Notes: generated by a model not told the origin, from the letters alone. Shown: positions 41,964-49,366, counted from the first letter of the stretch. The stretch is 64,000 nucleotides of DNA from Photobacterium proteolyticum (GCF_001939735.1 NZ_MJIL01000098.1:178-64177); one strand, 5' to 3'. Numbers and translations: made by a program.

Positions 41964-42556
41964 TTTTACAGCCAAATTCAACAAAGCGTATCGGGGTTGC
42001 AAAGCATCGTTGGCTCATTGTCCGAGAGGCACAGGAATATTTCTATGTCCAAAGCGACAACGGCGAGCAAATTCGCGTCGATGGCGGCGACAAGCTTGAT
42101 ATCGAGAACCTTCGGGAAATTGATATCAACAACCCGCACTCGGTAGCAATCAACGTCGTGTTTCAGCTTACGATGCGGGATATCGAAACCACCCCGCCCG
42201 TAACGCTGAAAATGGCCGATTCGATGGCTGTCAGTGAGGTGCGTTCGACGGTAAACACACGGGAGGTCAGCCCGCAAAGCTTTACCAGTCCAGCGCATAT
42301 CACGATTGAGCCGAATAAGAAAAAGCGCCTGTGCATGGCTTCGGCAAGCCGTCGGGAAATCTTTGTGCAGAACATCAGCAGTGATGAGTGTGAAGCGCTA
42401 ATCGGAGACCAGAGTGTAAGCGCGGTGTCTGGGCTGTCCGTCACTGGTGACAGGCAGACCCCTGCCGGAATGACAATAACATGCGGCGCGGAACTGTGGG
42501 CGTTTAACAACGGTTCAACTGTTTTAAAACTGGCGTTATCGGAGGTGCACAATTAG
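41960..42556 (+). CDS. duplicated-domain structural protein, spike base or penton-like
   Basis: A 198-residue protein whose two halves repeat one pattern: PNSTKRIGVAKHRWLIVREA near the start and PNKKKRLCMASASRREIFVQ near residue 117, each followed by a strand and an acidic turn. No signal or membrane segment is present. A two-domain beta protein next to the spike gene fits a vertex (penton or spike-base) component. The pattern is seen; the role is inferred. Confidence 0.65.
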   Translation: MILQPNSTKRIGVAKHRWLIVREAQEYFYVQSDNGEQIRVDGGDKLDIENLREIDINNPHSVAINVVFQLTMRDIETTPPVTLKMADSMAVSEVRSTVNTREVSPQSFTSPAHITIEPNKKKRLCMASASRREIFVQNISSDECEALIGDQSVSAVSGLSVTGDRQTPAGMTITCGAELWAFNNGSTVLKLALSEVHN

Positions 42557-42563
42557 CGGGTTT

Positions 42564-42818
42564 ATGACAAGGCGGGCGAAGGCAATCGACCCGCTTACCG
42601 AACACCTTAAAAACTTACAGCCTGAGCAGGTAGACGCACTGGAAATGATGCGCGGTGTTTACAGCAATCAGGCTTCACTTGGCGCGGCAATGTTGGCCCT
42701 GCATCGCCATATTTTGGAAACAGATGATGATGTCTATGGCTTGGCAAGCAGTGTCGCAAGCAATGCATTGCCAAACTTGCAGGCCGTGGCAGAGGACTTG
42801 GAGAAACAGGAACTATGA
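42564..42818 (+). CDS. 84-aa helical phage protein
   Basis: MTRRAKAIDPLTEHLKNLQPEQVDALEMM starts a helical, acidic protein without membrane segments. It starts 8 nt after the previous stop and overlaps the spike gene start by 4 nt. No family was recognised. Confidence 0.62.
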   Translation: MTRRAKAIDPLTEHLKNLQPEQVDALEMMRGVYSNQASLGAAMLALHRHILETDDDVYGLASSVASNALPNLQAVAEDLEKQEL

Positions 42819-43525
42819 ATTACGCAACGATTGGTGAATATGCAACGGAAGCCCGCAAACTGCTAGATAGCATCAAAGGCGGTGCTATCCATACCATGCA
42901 GACTGAATTCGAGGCGCTGAAGCAGCAGTTCACCGACAAGCTGGACGCGATAACGCCGCAATTAAACGCATTTGTTAGCCAGCAGAAAGCCAATGTGAAC
43001 AGCATTTTTGCTGAGCCTGACAAGCGTTATCAGGTTTTACATACTCAGCCGCAAGCGCTCGTGGTTGGTGGTACGTCTGATAAATGGTATCCCGTCGCCA
43101 TAGAAATGCCTGCTGGCGTACTGACAGGCCTAAGCATTTACCGTTATGTGCATGATGACGAGGCGGTCTACGGAAAGTTTAACGGCTCGCTGTCACTGGA
43201 TGTTATTGCCTGTTCTTCTGGCTACGGCAAGTCGATTGCCAATGTCATTGTCGAGCGCTATCGAACAGCCGGACGGCAGAGCGAAGCTGCAGGGGCGAAA
43301 AACCCGTTTGTTGGCCGTATTGAGTCTAATGCTCGTTCAAATGCGTTGGTTGTTTGGTTACGGGGGGCGACTAGTTATCACCTTGGGTGTGATAACGGTC
43401 AGGTGGCCGCAACGGTTTATGAGGCGGGAGATGCCGCACAAGGGATTTATCCAAGCCTTGATGTCATGAATATCTCGCAAGGTGCGCACGTATCAGTTCC
43501 TGCTGTTGGCTATGTTCGGGGGTAA
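42815..43525 (+). CDS. spike / receptor-binding protein
   Basis: A 236-residue protein. An N-terminal helical stalk (about 1-70) is followed by a beta-rich domain that resembles the distal domains of tail fibres: VGGTSDKWYPVAIEMP, LSIYRYVHDDEAVYGKFNGSLS, NPFVGRIESNAR and the ALVVWLRGATSYHLGCD block. In a tailless virus the natural place for such a domain is the vertex spike that binds the host. The next gene looks like a fibre-assembly chaperone, which supports this reading. Confidence 0.72.
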   Translation: MNYATIGEYATEARKLLDSIKGGAIHTMQTEFEALKQQFTDKLDAITPQLNAFVSQQKANVNSIFAEPDKRYQVLHTQPQALVVGGTSDKWYPVAIEMPAGVLTGLSIYRYVHDDEAVYGKFNGSLSLDVIACSSGYGKSIANVIVERYRTAGRQSEAAGAKNPFVGRIESNARSNALVVWLRGATSYHLGCDNGQVAATVYEAGDAAQGIYPSLDVMNISQGAHVSVPAVGYVRG

Positions 43526-43527
43526 CA

Positions 43528-43764
43528 ATGACAAATATTCCAAGTGAAATCTTAAAAGAAATGCGCATGGGTGAAGTGCGAGAGATTCGCAACCGCCTGC
43601 TGGTTGAAGCTGACCGCCTCGTCAATAAGGCTGAAGACAAAGGGCTAGATTCAACACCGCAACGTCAGTATCGCGACTGGTTGCGGGATGTCCCTGAAAC
43701 CTACAAAGACAATCCGGAGGCCGTGGAATGGAAAGAACCACCATTGCCGCAGCCGTCTGCATAA
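43528..43764 (+). CDS. tail-fibre-assembly-chaperone-like protein
   Basis: A 78-residue protein with a helical start and the segment RQYRDWLRDVPETYKDNPEAVEWKEPPLPQ, which matches the core of phage tail assembly chaperones (APC type, R-D-W..VP...P..V-W-P..P). It begins 2 nt after the spike gene and overlaps the lysozyme gene by 37 nt. Its presence in an element without a tail suggests it folds or trimerises the spike. Confidence 0.7.
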   Translation: MTNIPSEILKEMRMGEVREIRNRLLVEADRLVNKAEDKGLDSTPQRQYRDWLRDVPETYKDNPEAVEWKEPPLPQPSA

Positions 43765-44204
43765 TCGGAGGGCTGGCATACATGGCTTATTGGAAATCAA
43801 TGCCGCGTGGTGTTCGCAACAACAACCCGCTGAACATCCGTGAATCAGAGGGCGATCGTACACAGTGGAAAGGTGAATCGGTCCTTAATATCGACAAGGC
43901 TTTCGAAGAATTCAAGCATCCCGTTTACGGCTTCCGTGCTGGTGCTCGGATTCTTCGCAGCTATCACCGACAAGGCTTCCGCACTTTACGGGATGTTATT
44001 TACCGTTTTGCACCGCCGGAAGATAACAACGATACCGAGCTGTATATCCAGCAGGTCAGCAAATGGTCAGGCATCAGGCGTAACCAGATGATTGATGTTA
44101 CCAACACCGAACAGATGGCGAAGCTACTTCACGCGATGAGCCGTAAGGAAGTCGGCTCGTACTTTGGTCTGAACATGGCGCGTGATGGGGTGATGATGGC
44201 ATGA
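43728..44204 (+). CDS. peptidoglycan hydrolase, P5/muramidase-like
   Basis: An N-terminal hydrophobic segment (IAAAVCIIGGLAYMAY) acts as a signal-anchor. The MPRGVRNNNPLNIRES motif and the GFRAGARILRSYHRQGFRTL core belong to a phage muramidase-like family often annotated as structural protein P5. It has 158 residues. It may digest cell wall during entry or, with the holin-like genes after it, during lysis. The signal-anchor and the overlap with two tiny membrane-protein genes favour lysis. Confidence 0.75.
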   Translation: MERTTIAAAVCIIGGLAYMAYWKSMPRGVRNNNPLNIRESEGDRTQWKGESVLNIDKAFEEFKHPVYGFRAGARILRSYHRQGFRTLRDVIYRFAPPEDNNDTELYIQQVSKWSGIRRNQMIDVTNTEQMAKLLHAMSRKEVGSYFGLNMARDGVMMA

Positions 44205-44299
44205 CAAAACAAGATGCCAAGAAGATTGCAATTACTGTGGTGGGGGCTGTACTGGCCGCCTACACCGTCAAATACCTGAAAAAGAGTAAGTTACTATGA
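44201..44299 (+). CDS. 32-aa membrane protein
   Basis: One membrane helix (IAITVVGAVLAAYTV) between lysine-rich ends. ATGA overlaps link it to the lysozyme-like gene before and the holin-like gene after. A small lysis or virion membrane protein. Confidence 0.65.
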   Translation: MTKQDAKKIAITVVGAVLAAYTVKYLKKSKLL

Positions 44300-44517
44300 A
44301 GAAATTTCTGAAAGAGAAACTGAAAATCGACCTTGAGCAACCATCAACGAAAAAAGGCATTGCCTTGGTTGGTGCGGGCGTAGCTTTGGCTTCGGGGCAT
44401 CCTGAGCTATTAACGGCAACCGTCACTGATGCAGGTGTGCAATATGGTGGTCTAATTGGCACTGTGGTACCAGTAGCTTTAGGCCTATGGGAAACCCTAC
44501 GGAATGAGTTCAAGTGA
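44296..44517 (+). CDS. holin-like membrane protein
   Basis: A 73-residue protein with a basic N terminus (MKKFLKEKLKID) and two hydrophobic segments (GIALVGAGVALASG and LIGTVVPVALGLW), the layout of a small two-helix holin. It overlaps both neighbours. It probably opens the membrane for, or activates, the lysozyme-like protein. Confidence 0.65.
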   Translation: MKKFLKEKLKIDLEQPSTKKGIALVGAGVALASGHPELLTATVTDAGVQYGGLIGTVVPVALGLWETLRNEFK

Positions 44518-44638
44518 TATGGTTGAATTACTACAATACTTCACCTCAATGGGTTTGCCTCCCTCAATGCTGGTTATCGTCGCTATGTTCTGGCAGCACA
44601 ATAATCGCCTTATTCGATTGGAAGCCAAGGTATTATAA
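44504..44638 (+). CDS. 44-aa membrane protein at the end of the late operon
   Basis: MSSSDMVELLQYF is followed by one hydrophobic helix (MLVIVAMFW) and a basic tail with NRLIRLEAKVL. It starts inside the end of the holin-like gene. Such a small one-helix protein is typical of a second holin or antiholin. It closes the late gene run. Confidence 0.62.
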   Translation: MSSSDMVELLQYFTSMGLPPSMLVIVAMFWQHNNRLIRLEAKVL

Positions 44639-44643
44639 GTCTC

Positions 44644-44668
44644 GAAGCCTACTCATTTCGTAGGCTTC
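44644..44668. terminator. terminator at the end of the late operon
   Basis: GAAGCCTAC pairs with GTAGGCTTC around a 7-nt loop, right after the last late gene and before the convergent cargo gene. The T tract is short. Confidence 0.6.
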
Positions 44669-44688
44669 AGTTTAACGAAAGTGGTGCA

Positions 44689-45531
44689 TTAAACTTCCAC
44701 ACGATAGTATGATTCAGCTATCTCTCGACATACATCTATTCCTTTAGAGGACAGTTTCCCATAATTGTCAGATAAGCCATGACTGCTTAGTGCGGCAAGC
44801 ATTCCACCGTCAATTATCTTGGCGTGAAGCAGTTGTTGAAAGTCTATTGTCAGTACACTGTTACTTGAGCTTGTTACGACCTCAGGTTCAATATTCATCA
44901 CAGCATGTTTTAGTATTTCAATTCTTCCCTCTGAAGTGTTGTGTTTTAGAGCCAATCGCTTTTCAGTGGAAGGGGTATCATTATTTTTGGGGCGCATTTC
45001 ATAGTGTTTTATATTAAATGTTTCGCCATTGCATTTTGCGTAAACCACTGACTGTACTAGCAAGTCAATCCAGTTGAAATCAAGAGTTAATGTGTGGCCA
45101 CCTTTTATTGATACATAGTTTTCAAATTCTTGTGCAACTCTAGGTGGAACAAACTCAATTTCTTCAGGAGGGACAAACTCAATACCTTCAGGTAGCTCAC
45201 CTTCATGGACTAAATTACATCGATAAAACTCGTATAAAATATGCTCTATTTCGTAATATTCTCCTTTGAACTCTATATACTTCCCGCTACTACCAGTTTC
45301 TGGGCCACTGAAGTGGCCACCCAGTATGTTGCGTATACGACCACCAAGAAATAATTTGAAAGCTTCATTGTCCCTCATGTTTCTTTTTGGTTCTTTGAGA
45401 GATTTGGTCCCTCTTGGGAACGTCTTTCTTGATGAAGCTGCAACAGCTAGCATTAGATTTGTTAGTGCGCCTAAGTAACGTTCATGTTCTTTTAAGAAAA
45501 TCGCATCTTCTACTTGTATTTTTATGCTCAT
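44689..45531 (-). CDS. cargo protein with a HEPN-like Rx4H motif
   Basis: A 280-residue protein of unknown family, between the late operon and the integrase. The segment YEFYRCNLVHEGELP holds R104-x4-H109, the form of the HEPN RNase signature, inside a predicted helix, preceded by a second long helix near residues 8-32. The short tandem EFVPPEEIEFVPP near residue 117 is a recent micro-duplication. HEPN proteins are common in defence and toxin-antitoxin systems. No nuclease activity is shown, and the motif may be chance. Confidence 0.6.
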   Translation of the reverse strand: MSIKIQVEDAIFLKEHERYLGALTNLMLAVAASSRKTFPRGTKSLKEPKRNMRDNEAFKLFLGGRIRNILGGHFSGPETGSSGKYIEFKGEYYEIEHILYEFYRCNLVHEGELPEGIEFVPPEEIEFVPPRVAQEFENYVSIKGGHTLTLDFNWIDLLVQSVVYAKCNGETFNIKHYEMRPKNNDTPSTEKRLALKHNTSEGRIEILKHAVMNIEPEVVTSSSNSVLTIDFQQLLHAKIIDGGMLAALSSHGLSDNYGKLSSKGIDVCREIAESYYRVEV

Positions 45532-45616
45532 ATAAAATCATCACTATGAATTATGCTGCGTATGTTGTCGCATGATAACTATACCGTTAAATGAGATTTG
45601 AGAGTGGGCGCAAGTA

Positions 45617-46681
45617 TTATGATTTCTCATGTAGCTTGTGTGGAAAGAGTTGGGTATAAACCTGCCAGAGGATGTTTAAGTTTCTATGTCCGGTGACTTG
45701 AGCAACTTCTTCTATTGAATACCCTTTTTCAAACAGGCGGCTCGCACCTTCTCGCCTCAAATCGTGATAACGTAAATCTTCAATATCAAGGCTGTTTCTA
45801 ACTCTCTGAAAGCCAGCCGTAACACTGCGTGGGTTATATGGGAAAATTAGCTCACTGGTTTTTGGTTGGTTCTTAGCGATATCGAATGACTCTGCCAGTA
45901 AAGGGACAATCATGTGATTTCCCTCTTTCTTGCGTGGATCTTTACGGTCACGGACAACAATGGTTTTGTGTTCTTCGTTGAGATCATCCCAACGTAGTTT
46001 GCACAACTCACCAATTCGCATACAGGTCAAAATGCTGAAATCCAGAATATCTAAGAAGGGTATTCGTGTTTTACCGTTGGGACGAAAGTCCTGACGCGCT
46101 TTCAGGCCTTCTCTGAGTTTGTCTAGCTCTGTTTCAGTCGGGCGTCGGGTACGCTTTTGGCTTTTACCTACGAGTCCCATATCGATCAGTACGGGAACGG
46201 CTTCTTCAAAAATTGCGTAGTTGGCATTGATATTAAAAACAGGATTAGCCTTTTTCATGACAGATCGTAGATAGGCTATGTCATGATAAACCGTGGCGGG
46301 TTTGGCTCCGGCTGATCTTCTGTTTCGACAGTGTTCAATGAGGTCGCTTGTTTTTAATTGGTTGCTGTCAATATTAGCTATATCGCAATCCCTTAGCATT
46401 TGGATGACATAGCGTTTGGTGCGACCAGTTTTGTCCCATAAATCAGCATCATTCATATATCTGTCAAGCAGTACCCCTAGGGATACTGAATTGGTAATCG
46501 GTCCCCCCTGAGATTCTAACTCCAGTACTCGGTTGCGACCAAAAGTGCGAGCTAGATCCTTTTTCCTGAAAGTTTTCGATTCACGATGTATAATCCGCGA
46601 GTTCTTTTTTACGAAAACAGTTGCTTTGTACCGCAGTTCGCCGCTTTTGAGTTGTCGTTTTTCTACCGTGAAAGATGCCAT
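45617..46681 (-). CDS. tyrosine site-specific integrase
   Basis: Integrates the element into dusA. An N-terminal arm-binding domain (about 1-60), a core-binding domain (about 65-165) and a catalytic domain (about 185-345) with R222, K247 (tentative), H306-x2-R309 (YHDLRR), H332 (VTGHRN) and the nucleophile Y342 are intact, so it should be active. It has 354 residues. It lies 162 nt from attR, pointing into the element, like the dusA-specific integrases described for proteobacterial prophages. Confidence 0.93.
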   Translation of the reverse strand: MASFTVEKRQLKSGELRYKATVFVKKNSRIIHRESKTFRKKDLARTFGRNRVLELESQGGPITNSVSLGVLLDRYMNDADLWDKTGRTKRYVIQMLRDCDIANIDSNQLKTSDLIEHCRNRRSAGAKPATVYHDIAYLRSVMKKANPVFNINANYAIFEEAVPVLIDMGLVGKSQKRTRRPTETELDKLREGLKARQDFRPNGKTRIPFLDILDFSILTCMRIGELCKLRWDDLNEEHKTIVVRDRKDPRKKEGNHMIVPLLAESFDIAKNQPKTSELIFPYNPRSVTAGFQRVRNSLDIEDLRYHDLRREGASRLFEKGYSIEEVAQVTGHRNLNILWQVYTQLFPHKLHEKS

Positions 46682-46696
46682 TTGTCCTACTCTGTC

Positions 46697-46720
46697 GGGG
46701 GTACTATGAGGGGTACTGTA
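46697..46720 (+). repeat. two repeats near attR, related to those at attL
   Basis: GGGGGTACTATGA and GGGGTACTGTA stand head to tail upstream of the new dusA start. They resemble the AGGGGGACTAT units beside attL and are probable arm sites. A further inverted TAGGGGTACTG-like copy lies in the integrase gene near 46470. Confidence 0.6.
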
Positions 46721-46764
46721 GAACGAAATTCAAGCAATTTCAACGATATTACAGGTAATTCGAA

Positions 46765-47793
46765 ATGACATTAAATGTTGATAAACATCAGGAAACTAGC
46801 GGTATTGCTGGTGATTACCCCTCTTCTCGTTTCTCCGTGGCACCGATGCTCGATTGGACAGATCGTCACTGCCGCTATTTCCATCGTCAGTTGAGCGAGC
46901 ATGCGCTGCTGTATACCGAAATGGTGACTACCGGCGCCATTATTCATGGTAAGGCAGACTATCTGGCCTATAACGAAGAAGAGCATCCGCTGTCGCTGCA
47001 GCTAGGTGGCTCTAACCCGGTCGATTTGGCTCATTGCGCCAAATTGGCTCAAGAGCGCGGTTACGATGAAGTAAACCTGAATGTCGGTTGTCCGTCAGAT
47101 CGGGTACAGAACGGTCGCTTCGGTGCCTGCCTGATGGGCGAAGCCGAGCTGGTGGCGCAGTGCGTGTCGGCTATGCGCGAAGTGGTTGATATCCCTGTAA
47201 CGGTAAAAACCCGAATCGGCATCGATGATCAGGACTCTTACCAGTTCCTGACTGACTTCATCGGTACAGTCAGTGAAAAAAGCGGATGTGACGATTTTAC
47301 AATCCATGCCCGCAAGGCCTGGCTCAGTGGCCTGAGCCCGAAAGAAAATCGTGAGATACCACCGCTGGATTATCCGCGTGTATACCAGCTGAAGCGTGAT
47401 TTTCCCCACCTGACCATGGCGGTTAACGGTGGAGTAAAAACACTGGCCGAAATTGAAGCTCACCTCGAGCATCTTGACGGGGTAATGGTTGGCCGTGAAG
47501 CTTACCAGAACCCGTATATGATGGCTGAACTGGATCAGCGCCTGTTTGGCAGCAATAAGCCAGTGAAGAAGCGTCGTGAGGTTGTTGAGGCTATGTATCC
47601 GTATATCGAGCGTCAGATCGCCAACGGCTCTTACCTCAATCATATTTCTCGCCATATGCTGGGGCTGTTTCAGAACATGCCGGGAGCGCGCCAGTGGCGC
47701 CGCCACATCAGTGAAAATGCCCATAAACCGGGAGCGGGTATTGAAGTGCTCCAGCAGGCACTGGAAAAAATACCGGCACACCTGGATGTCTAA
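46765..47793 (+). CDS. dusA: tRNA-dihydrouridine(20/20a) synthase DusA, phage-restored
   Basis: FMN enzyme that reduces U20 and U20a in tRNA D loops. Family motifs PMLDWTDRHCR, MVTTGAI, LNVGCPSDRVQNGRFGACLM (catalytic Cys in NVGCPS) and HARKAWLSGLSPKENREIPPL are intact. It has 342 residues. The first 26 codons lie before the integration core and come from phage DNA; the codons after it are the host's. The start region SGIAGDYPSSRFSVAP replaces the original one, so the gene stays whole. Expression now depends on DNA supplied by the prophage. Confidence 0.95.
   Translation: MTLNVDKHQETSGIAGDYPSSRFSVAPMLDWTDRHCRYFHRQLSEHALLYTEMVTTGAIIHGKADYLAYNEEEHPLSLQLGGSNPVDLAHCAKLAQERGYDEVNLNVGCPSDRVQNGRFGACLMGEAELVAQCVSAMREVVDIPVTVKTRIGIDDQDSYQFLTDFIGTVSEKSGCDDFTIHARKAWLSGLSPKENREIPPLDYPRVYQLKRDFPHLTMAVNGGVKTLAEIEAHLEHLDGVMVGREAYQNPYMMAELDQRLFGSNKPVKKRREVVEAMYPYIERQIANGSYLNHISRHMLGLFQNMPGARQWRRHISENAHKPGAGIEVLQQALEKIPAHLDV
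46843..46859 (+). repeat. attR core (17 bp)
   Basis: Identical to the attL core, falling within the APMLDWT codons of dusA. Recombination between the two would release a 13,833-bp circle and rejoin dusA to its old start. Confidence 0.92.
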
Positions 47794-47859
47794 GCGGTAA
47801 CCAATCATTAATGTGGCTGTTTTCGCCATATATCATGGTGAAAAAAGCCAAGTTAGATA

Positions 47860-47892
47860 GGGCGTTGATCATATATGGTCAACGCTCTTTTT
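47860..47892 (+). terminator. terminator after dusA
   Basis: AGGGCGTTGA pairs with TCAACGCTCT with one mismatch, loop of 10 nt, then T5. Confidence 0.75.
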
Positions 47893-47934
47893 GTATGTGG
47901 TTGAAAGTAAATGGTTATTTTAAAAGTCAAACTG

Positions 47935-47952
47935 TTGGCCTGAATTGTGCTA
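47935..47952 (+). promoter_or_regulatory. sigma-54 promoter of pspG
   Basis: TTGGCCTGAATTGTGCTA has GG and GC exactly 10 nt apart, as sigma-54 promoters need. It lies 42 nt before the pspG start. In E. coli pspG depends on sigma-54 and PspF, so envelope stress should induce this gene. Confidence 0.75.
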
Positions 47953-47993
47953 TCAACAAAACAAGATAGGATAAAAACTAAAGGGGTCAAAAG

Positions 47994-48227
47994 ATGATTG
48001 AGTTTCTGTTTTTACTGGTATTTGCGATGGTATTGATTTTCACTGGCGTGAGTTTGGTTGGTATGGTTTTTGCTGTGCTGGCAGGCTTTGTGGTGATGGC
48101 GCTGGCGGGAATGATTGGCGTGATGCTCAAGCTTCTGCCTTGGCTAATCTTAATCGGTGTTGCTGTTTGGCTGTACCGCGGAAAGAAGGGTGACTGCCAG
48201 CATAGAGGTCGCTATCACCGTCGTTGA
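47994..48227 (+). CDS. pspG: phage shock protein G
   Basis: Inner-membrane effector of the Psp envelope-stress response. It has the PspG pattern: an N-terminal hydrophobic segment (EFLFLLVFAMVLIFTGVSLVG), a second (FVVMALAGMIGVMLKLLPWLILIG) and a basic C-terminal tail. It has 77 residues. The location after dusA is the same as in E. coli. Confidence 0.9.
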   Translation: MIEFLFLLVFAMVLIFTGVSLVGMVFAVLAGFVVMALAGMIGVMLKLLPWLILIGVAVWLYRGKKGDCQHRGRYHRR

Positions 48228-48377
48228 TGACGATACTAGATAAATTGCTTTTGCTTACAAAAGCTTGCCTAGCAATTGAACTGAAAGTGATGGTTCTGCG
48301 AAGGAAGTGCGGTTTTCTTGTACGGCATCTGGTATAGTTTGGCCGTTTTTAAATTCTAATAAAGAGCGGAGACTCGA

Positions 48378-49016
48378 ATGAATAGATTAGCTATTTCTGC
48401 AGTGGCGGCTGCAGTCGCATTAGCAGCGGCAGTGCCAGCTCAGGCGGCAATGCTTCTTGGAGTAAAAGCAGGTGCAGATGCATGGTTTGCAGATGCAAAA
48501 GTGAACGATGCCAGCACAAGCGGTGATGATACCCACCTATCGTATCACCTGGCCTTTGAGCACTTTATTCCATTGGTGCCTAATTTCCGTCTACGTTACG
48601 CTGACATTGATGCAGGCGCAGTATCATTTGGTCAGACTGACTACACGGCTTACTATGAGATCTTAGATAACGACGCGATTGCGTTCGATGTGGGTGTCAC
48701 CCTGTCCAAGTTTAATGCGGGTAAATTCCTGGGCGAAGACTTCAGCGAGTGGCAGCCGAACCTGTATGGTAACGTTGAGGCTGGTATTCCAATGACGCCG
48801 GTGTCAGTCTTTGGCGATCTGAACTTCGGTAACTATGACGGTACAAGCACGGTTGATGGCCAGGCTGGCGTGAAGTGGTCACTACCGTTGATTGCTGCCG
48901 ATCTTAACCTACGTGCCGGCTACCGCGTGATGGACTATGACTTTGACTTCATCAAGCAAACTGAAGGTAAGGTGAAGCTAGACGGTTGGTTTGCAGGTGT
49001 AGAACTGGACTTCTAA
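48378..49016 (+). CDS. TIGR04219-type outer-membrane beta-barrel protein
   Basis: A signal peptide (AAAVALAAAVPAQA-AM) precedes an 8-strand-like barrel with LLGVKAGADAWFADAKV at the start and GWFAGVELDF at the end, the terminal Phe needed for BAM insertion. It has 212 residues. It belongs to a family of small vibrio outer-membrane proteins of unknown function. A TAAAGAGCGGAG site precedes the ATG. Confidence 0.82.
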   Translation: MNRLAISAVAAAVALAAAVPAQAAMLLGVKAGADAWFADAKVNDASTSGDDTHLSYHLAFEHFIPLVPNFRLRYADIDAGAVSFGQTDYTAYYEILDNDAIAFDVGVTLSKFNAGKFLGEDFSEWQPNLYGNVEAGIPMTPVSVFGDLNFGNYDGTSTVDGQAGVKWSLPLIAADLNLRAGYRVMDYDFDFIKQTEGKVKLDGWFAGVELDF

Positions 49017-49043
49017 GCGTTATTGGCAGAACACAGAATATCG

Positions 49044-49069
49044 AAGCCACGATTTATCGTGGCTTTTTT
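49044..49069 (+). terminator. terminator after the outer-membrane protein
   Basis: AAGCCACGA pairs with TCGTGGCTT with a TTTA loop and a T6 tract. Confidence 0.88.
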
Positions 49070-49132
49070 GTTGCCTGTTTGCGCTTTTCTGTACCATTTT
49101 TAAAAGTGATACAACAGTCAGGAAGTGGGCAA

Positions 49133-49366
49133 ATGACATTAACTGAACTACAGCAACTGTATGCCAACAGCGATATCGTGGAAGCGGTTATCGAGCCATC
49201 TATTCAGGCCAACGGATGGATTGTAGAATTTCGTCATCGCCGGGGTGGTTTTGTACCGCTGACCGATGGTGCCGGCAGTGAAAAGTGTTACCGGGATATT
49301 GATACGGCCACGGAGCGGGCTTTCGAGGTCGGGTTCCACCAGGTCCGTATCGCCGATACCTTTTGA
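49133..49366 (+). CDS. conserved hypothetical protein
   Basis: A 77-residue protein that begins MTLTELQQLYANSDIVEAVIEP, with a predicted strand (WIVEFRHRRGGFVPLTD) and a C-terminal helix. AGGAAG precedes the ATG; a longer frame upstream overlaps the previous gene and terminator and is not used. Similar small proteins precede cys genes in vibrios, but its job is not known. Confidence 0.65.
   Translation: MTLTELQQLYANSDIVEAVIEPSIQANGWIVEFRHRRGGFVPLTDGAGSEKCYRDIDTATERAFEVGFHQVRIADTF

Larger units (their letters stand above)
33010..46859. mobile_element. tailless PM2-like prophage integrated in dusA
   Basis: A 13.8-kb element bounded by an identical 17-bp core inside dusA. It has a tyrosine integrase next to the right end, a repressor/activator switch, an HUH replication protein, a packaging ATPase, a double-jelly-roll-like capsid protein, many small membrane proteins, a spike and a lysis cassette. 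No terminase, portal, tape measure or tail tube is found. This is the layout of corticovirus-type viruses with an inner membrane. The sequence shows boundaries and gene order; assignment to a viral lineage rests on protein pattern recognition without a search. Confidence 0.9.

Noticed and set aside
33010..46859. A P2-like tailed prophage or satellite
   Set aside because: The gpA-type protein and Ogr-like ribbon point that way, but no portal, terminase, tail sheath or tube genes exist, and the ATPase plus capsid pair is of the tailless type.
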